Assembly: GCF_047511655.1 (NCBI RefSeq)
Contig: NC_133402.1
Span: 62,128,951-62,192,950, forward strand
Direction: 5' to 3'
Length of the DNA: 64,000 nt
From: Castor canadensis
Taxonomy: Eukaryota > Chordata > Mammalia > Rodentia > Castoridae
Positions 59,845 to 64,000 of this stretch are shown here, piece by piece (positions within the stretch are counted from its first letter, which is position 1; every line of letters starts with the position of its first letter). The position numbers and the translations under genes were made by a program. Below the pieces are notes generated by a model. The model searched no databases. It was not told the origin of the DNA and saw only the letters and a program-made list of their open reading frames with translations.

Positions 59845-60095
59845 GCATGGTGCTTTACACCTGTAATACCAGCACTTGGGAGGCTGAGGCAGCAGAGTGA
59901 GGAGTTCAAGGCCAGCCTAGGCTACATAGTAACACCTTGTCTCAAAGAAACCAAAAAAAGGAAAAAGAAAAATATCCTTTTTTTTTTTTCAAATCCTTTT
60001 ACAGGATCTCACTATGTAGCCCAGGCTAACCTCAAACGCTCCATCTTCCTCCTGAGTGCTGGGATTACAGATGTGTGTCATGATACCCAGCTACA
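59845..60095. repeat. Two B1 SINEs in opposite orientation
   Basis: The first is on the plus strand at 59845-59965. The second is on the minus strand at about 59980-60095 (TCTCACTATGTAGCCCAGGC). They could pair as an inverted repeat, and may lie in the GK5 3' UTR if it is long. Confidence 0.8.
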
Positions 60096-60704
60096 ATTTT
60101 CTTTTAGAAAAGAAAAACTAAAACTAGCTTTTCAACACATAAAGAATACTCAGATTTTGGTTAAACAAGTTAGAATTAAGGCAGTCTTTATGCCCAAGAA
60201 AGAAAAGCACTGACTAACAAATAAGTGTATCTGAGATAGACATATTGAGTTCAGATTTGGATACAATATTGAAAAAATTATGGCTTTCCACATAAAATAT
60301 TAATGTTTTGAAATTCCACATTTTCCCAGTGATTTCAAAGAATTAAAGCAACACATACTTTTGAAACAAAACGTGATTCGTGCTTCACCCAGAAATAAGT
60401 TTTTAGAGGATGAACAATTATGTTCTCTGAGTCACTGACCCCGGATAAAAAGAGAACCGCCACTGTGAAAATACAGCTGTAAATGGCTAGGGTCCTTAGA
60501 ATTTGCTAGAAAACAGAAGACAAAGTTGTGAGTTATTCTGCCTTAAAATTTTACCAAGATTTGGATTTAAAAGTAAGTTTCTTGTTGTTAGTTTTTTGAA
60601 AGAGCAGCCACTGTTTCTCTGGGATGGTAACACTCCCCGGATTGCCTGTCAGCTGGGCTGGCCTCAGGGAAGCCTGCAGGCTCCTGGGCAGCCATGGAGG
60701 GTGC

Positions 60705-60753
60705 GGGCATGGTGTGGTGTGGCGTGGCATGGTGTGGCATGGTGTGGCGTGGA
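60705..60753 (-). repeat. Decamer minisatellite at start of GK5 3' UTR
   Basis: About four copies of a 10-bp unit (plus strand GGTGTGGCAT with variants) lie 7-10 bp beyond the GK5 stop codon. In the mRNA this would be a C/A-rich run with an ACACCAUGCC-type unit. Confidence 0.8.
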
Positions 60754-60759
60754 GCGGAG

Positions 60760-60908
60760 CTAGGCCTTGTTATACCAGTGCATGGAGCGCTTCACCGCTT
60801 TCACCCAGTTCTCCATACTCAGTTCGTACTCTTGCCAGTGCCTCTGTGGCTTGAAAACCACCTCGCTTTGCCTCAGCTTCTGTAGCTCTTCCTTGTCACT
60901 CCAAAACC
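60760..60908 (-). CDS. GK5: GK5 last coding exon with stop codon
   Basis: This minus-strand terminal exon starts after an AG acceptor (60909-60910) in phase 1, so the single G from the previous exon completes a Gly codon. It encodes about 48 residues beginning FWSDKEELQKLRQSEVVFKP and ending AVKRSMHWYNKA, with a TAG stop at 60760-60762. The VFKP segment followed by a helix containing W-KAV-RSM is the usual C-terminal signature of glycerol kinases. No disabling change is visible. The 3' UTR must extend to lower coordinates, but I found no convincing minus-strand polyadenylation signal close to the stop, so its end is undetermined. Confidence 0.9.
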
Positions 60909-61127
60909 CTGAGGATGAAAACGTGATTCTCAAACTTGAAGGCAAATCTTGAGTCCGTAAAATTTATCCACAAACTTATGGGTAATGTGCCAAGGAAAAC
61001 GAAAACTGTTTCAAACCCTGGTCTGAAATCATTGTGTTGATTTTCAATTGTGTTAGATTGCCCGTTCCTGGGAATAAATACACCAGGATTTGAATTTCTT
61101 CTATTTCTAACTTTCAGCTGTTTAGTT

Positions 61128-61595
61128 TTTATTTATTTATTTATTTATTTTTGTGGCACTGGGGTTTGAACTCAAGGCCTTCACCTTGAGCCACTCCACC
61201 AGACCTTTCTGTGATGGGTTTTTTCGAGATAGAGTCTCTCGAACTATTTGCCTGGGGCTGGCTTCGAACTGTGATCTGATCTCTGCTTCCTGAGCAGCTG
61301 GAATTATAGGCATGAGACACTGGTGCCCAGCATTACACCATCAGCTTTGTTTCTGAGTGGCATGGTCCCAAATTGCTTTTTTTGGCGGTTTGAACTCAGG
61401 GCCTCATACTTGCCAGGCAGGCACTCTACTACTTGTACCACTTGAGCCACTCCACCAGGCCTTTTTTGTGATGGGTTTTTCAAGATAGGGTGCCAAGAAC
61501 TATTTGCCCTGGCTGCCTTTGAACCTCGATCCTCCTGACCTCCATATCCCGAGTAACTAGGATTATAGGCGTGAGCCACTGGTGCCTGGCCCATG
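61128..61595 (-). repeat. Two B1-ID composite SINEs in tandem, GK5 intron
   Basis: Units at 61128-61335 (with a (TTTA)n start, 61128-61150) and 61378-61595. Both end with reverse B1 heads (GGCATGAGACACTGGTGCCC and GCGTGAGCCACTGGTGCCTG). Confidence 0.85.
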
Positions 61596-61874
61596 TTCAC
61601 TTCTGCATCATCGAATTTCCCTGGAATTCTGCTAAGTCAGTTTAAGCAGAAACCCCAGTCCTGGAGGTCTGGTCACCCTGGGCTGCCTTCAGCAAGAATC
61701 CCATTAGGTTGGTTTAGTTAGAATTTCCTCCAAACTCTCATGAGTCCTATCAGCGATTCACCCCGATCCCACCCTGCTCCATGGCCACTATTCCTTGTAT
61801 CCCTGGTTCGAGACTCTGTCACAGAAATTCCTATGCCTACCCAGTGGTCTCCCTGAATTAGGTTTGCCCTACTG

Positions 61875-62255
61875 TGTTGGGAGCCATGAGCCGCAATCTG
61901 ACAAGGTCGCTGTGGCTTTGCAGCATTTCGACAAGGTTGGAACCTGCAGGTGCACCATATCTCTGTCATGGTGGGAAGGAACGCTAAGTGGTTTCCCTTG
62001 ACTGAAAAGAAGTTTATACTTAGTCAAGGACACTGGCAGTGACAATACTGGCTGGCAAAAACAGAAAGGTTGTAGCTAGGTCAGAGTGTTTTGATGTTTA
62101 AGTCTCTTCCTCTTTTGTATAAAGCTTGCTGAAAAAAATAATTTTTTGGTCATCAGCCTGCTGGCCCTCTCAATATGTGTCTTGTCTGTTCATTCTTTCC
62201 CTGAGCCCTTTTGGGTCAAGGACCTCTGCAATCCCAGCACTACTGTTCTTTAACA
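61875..62255 (+). mobile_element. Solo LTR candidate, IAP-like (class II ERV)
   Basis: It starts TGTTGGGAGCC, as many rodent IAP/ETn-type LTRs do, and ends TTTAACA. TATAAAGC lies near 62120 and a GGGTCAAGGACCTC segment lies near the end. No viral genes adjoin it and no clean target duplication was seen. It lies in the last GK5 intron, antisense to GK5. Confidence 0.55.
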
Positions 62256-62574
62256 GGTGTCACTGATTGTTTTCTTCACTACTGTCACCCAGAAAGTTTG
62301 TACAAAGACCCTACCTTGCTCAGCAAGCAGCTGAGACTTGAATGCCCTCACCAACTAGTCCTCTGACTGAAGGAGTGAAGGAAGGATGGAAAAGGGACAG
62401 CCACACACCTGCAGGTCACAGGGGTTTGGGAGCAATCCGCCTGTGTGTGTGAGTGAACCTTACCAGATGCTGAGGCTTCCTGGACCCACAAGGCAATTCT
62501 GTGCTTTGCAAGGAAAAATGCTATCATCAAAATGGTTAGCAAGCAAGCTCCCACTTCAGGAAATGCACACATAC

Positions 62575-62708
62575 CAAGAGCAAGGCCAGCCAGAGAAGCT
62601 GCTCCTAGGCAGGACATGTCAAAGTGGGCGGGCCTGTCTATCTTCTGATCGATCAAGTCTGATGTCATTTGCATGACGAAGCCATTCTTACAGACTCCTC
62701 CATCTGCC
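62575..62708 (-). CDS. GK5: GK5 coding exon, penultimate
   Basis: This 134-bp minus-strand exon is flanked by a CAG acceptor (62709-62711) and a GTATGT donor (from 62574). It enters in phase 2 and leaves in phase 1, matching both neighbours. It encodes ADGGVCKNGFVMQMTSD near its start and CLGAASLAGLALG near its end. In FGGY kinases this region of the C-terminal domain lies around the ATP-binding cleft, including the conserved DGG and the GAA(S/A)LAG helix start. There is no stop or frameshift, so it appears functional. An IAP-like LTR and several SINEs lie in the following intron. The open frame continues past the donor into the intron, but the splice site and loss of family resemblance mark the true end. 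Confidence 0.9.
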
Positions 62709-62807
62709 CTGCGGGGAGCAAGACACCAGGGAGGTCACAACAGAAGCATCACTGTCCCTTGTGTGTGGGTAACAGATTTTTCTTAGGTCCTTAATTTTAT
62801 AAATTTA

Positions 62808-63245
62808 ACTTTTTTTTTCCTTGGTTATGGTACTGGGGTTTGAACTCAGGGACTCATGCTTGCTAGGCAGGCGCTCTACCACTTGAATCACTCCGCCAGC
62901 CCAAAATTTAACTTGTTTTGGATTGAACATAGGGGTGGAACCTTGCTAAGCAGGTGCTCTATCACTGTGCTACAGCCACAACCACTAAAAGTTTAACTTT
63001 ATTATTTATTCATTCATTCATTCATTTAGCAATACTGGGGCTTGAACTCAGTGCCTCGTGCTCACAAGGCAGGTGCTCTACCTCTTGAGCCTATGCCTCT
63101 GATCCTTTGTGTGTGTTAGTTATTTTTTGAATAGGGTTTATTCTTTTTTGCCCTGGCCAGCCTGGGCCAGGCTTGATCCTCGTAGAGCTGGGATTTTTGC
63201 TTCTAATAGAGCTGGGATTACAAGCATGAGCCACATCGCCCAGCA
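62808..63245 (-). repeat. SINE cluster in GK5 intron
   Basis: ID-like at 62808-62902, diverged ID-like at 62918-62985, composite at 63000-63245 with a (TTCA)n run at its start. Confidence 0.8.
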
Positions 63246-63619
63246 AATTTAACTTTTAATTTCAAATGTATCAGTTAGCACTGACCTGATGTCAAAGTGA
63301 CCTCTAAACATTGTTCCTTATTCCTACCATCAGTTTCCCTACCTGTCCCGTCTGGGTGGGCACCAGTTCAAAATAGGCTAAGTAAAGTAAGCTAAGCCAG
63401 CAGAAGAATTCATTTGGACATTATAACCGAGAAAGCCAAGAAACAGATAACTACAATTCAAAAAGGGGATTTTAAAGATTTCTGTAACTCAGGAGTACTA
63501 AAATCTCCCCCTCTGCAAATTTCATACTATGTTGTATCTTCCTAAGTCCAAAGTAGGCCTTCCTTTCCTCTATGAATCCTACGGTGGAATTTTCTTGCCA
63601 AGGAGCTAGGTGTGAGTTT

Positions 63620-63845
63620 CTTTTTTTAATTCTTGCAGTACTGAGACTTGAACTCAGGGCCTCACACACTTGCTAGACAGGCATTCTACCACTTGAGCCA
63701 CTCCCCCAGCCCTGTTTTATGTTGGGTATTTTTGAGATAAAATCTTGCAAACTATTTCCCTGGGGTGCCCTCAAACAACAATCCTCCTGATCTCTGCCTC
63801 CCAAGTAGCTAATATTTCAGGCACGAGCCACCGGCACCCTGCATA
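63620..63845 (-). repeat. B1-ID composite SINE in GK5 intron
   Basis: CAGTACTGAGACTTGAACTC to GGCACGAGCCACCGGCACCC. Confidence 0.85.
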
Positions 63846-63936
63846 AGTTCTTGAAATCCTAAAAAGCATAATGGTGAAGACACTACGGCTACCACTTCTC
63901 ATTTCTGACTGAGTCTGCAGAAGCCAGTGTACCTAC

Positions 63937-64000
63937 CGGATGCTTGTGACAGGAATACGGATCTCTTTCTGCATGAGCTCGTACAACTGCTTGTTTCTGT
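63937..64000 (-). CDS. GK5: GK5 coding exon, antepenultimate, partial at window edge
   Basis: Glycerol kinase 5 belongs to the FGGY carbohydrate kinase family. On the minus strand this segment reads NKQLYELMQKEIRIPVTSIR and ends at a consensus donor (GTAGGT, 63931-63936). The last codon is split after two bases (CG), and the next exon supplies G, restoring Arg. The exon runs off the right edge of the window, so its start is not visible. It joins in frame to the exon at 62575-62708, where the reading continues into the ADGGVCKNGF motif typical of the C-terminal FGGY domain. The gene name rests on my recognition of the joined C-terminal sequence and was not confirmed by a search. Confidence 0.85.

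Larger units (their letters stand above)
48640..60700. other. Region between CpG island and GK5 stop codon
   Basis: This is intergenic DNA plus the GK5 3' UTR, whose boundary I cannot place. Non-repeat stretches (50090-50870, 52215-52770, 53900-54757, 54946-55540, 56016-56745, 57165-57895, 58890-59845, 60095-60700) show no coding signal. The repeats inside are listed separately. Confidence 0.5.

Noticed and set aside
62348..62574. Continuation of the GK5 frame past the exon end
   Set aside because: A consensus GTATGT donor ends the exon at 62575, and the next exon at 60908 joins in phase with the expected protein.

Overview
The window is mammalian nuclear DNA, most likely from a rodent. It is AT-rich and dense in interspersed repeats. 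Two short SINE types dominate: an ID-like, tRNA-derived unit and a composite of a B1/7SL-like head with an ID-like tail. There are also L1 copies with a G-rich 3' UTR, older MIR and L2 relics, and several LTR elements. The composite SINE suggests the squirrel/dormouse/beaver side of the rodents, and I lean towards a castorimorph (beaver-like) genome. That species call is a judgement, not a proof.

Only one host protein-coding gene can be read directly. The last three coding exons of GK5 (glycerol kinase 5) lie on the minus strand at 63937-64000 (partial), 62575-62708 and 60760-60908, with matching splice phases. In mammals the neighbour downstream of GK5, on the same strand, is TFDP2, with its promoter close to the 3' end of GK5. 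The window has one CpG island (about 47.45-48.64 kb) with inverted CCAAT boxes, GC boxes, an E2F-like site and a minus-strand splice donor at 48085. I read this as the TFDP2 promoter and non-coding first exon, so 1-48 kb would be the first TFDP2 intron(s). No TFDP2 coding exon was recognised.

The presumed intron holds the main structural story. At 9.6-13.9 kb three L1 copies are nested inside one another with clean target-site duplications. At 15.5-16.4 kb there is a TATA-containing, purine-rich LTR candidate. From 18 to about 33 kb an old antisense L1 is split by a class I (gammaretrovirus-like) endogenous retrovirus at 21.6-30.2 kb. The provirus keeps degraded gag, protease, RT, RNase H and integrase, only the tail end of env TM, and a 3' LTR. 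It has no normal 5' LTR.

Its pol gene is interrupted by a 2-kb block in inverted orientation. The block consists of the first 31 bp of the missing 5' LTR plus the exact piece of the old L1 that is absent from the flanks. Short duplications sit at the joins (23 bp direct in pol, 9 bp inverted in a SINE end). This looks like a three-break rearrangement that swapped and inverted neighbouring fragments, and a young L1 copy now sits inside the moved block.

The rest (33-47 kb, 49-60 kb and the GK5 introns) is ordinary intronic or intergenic DNA with many SINEs, some MIR/L2, simple repeats and an IAP-like solo LTR candidate at 61875-62255 inside a GK5 intron. No tRNA, rRNA or CRISPR feature and no complete intact transposon was found.
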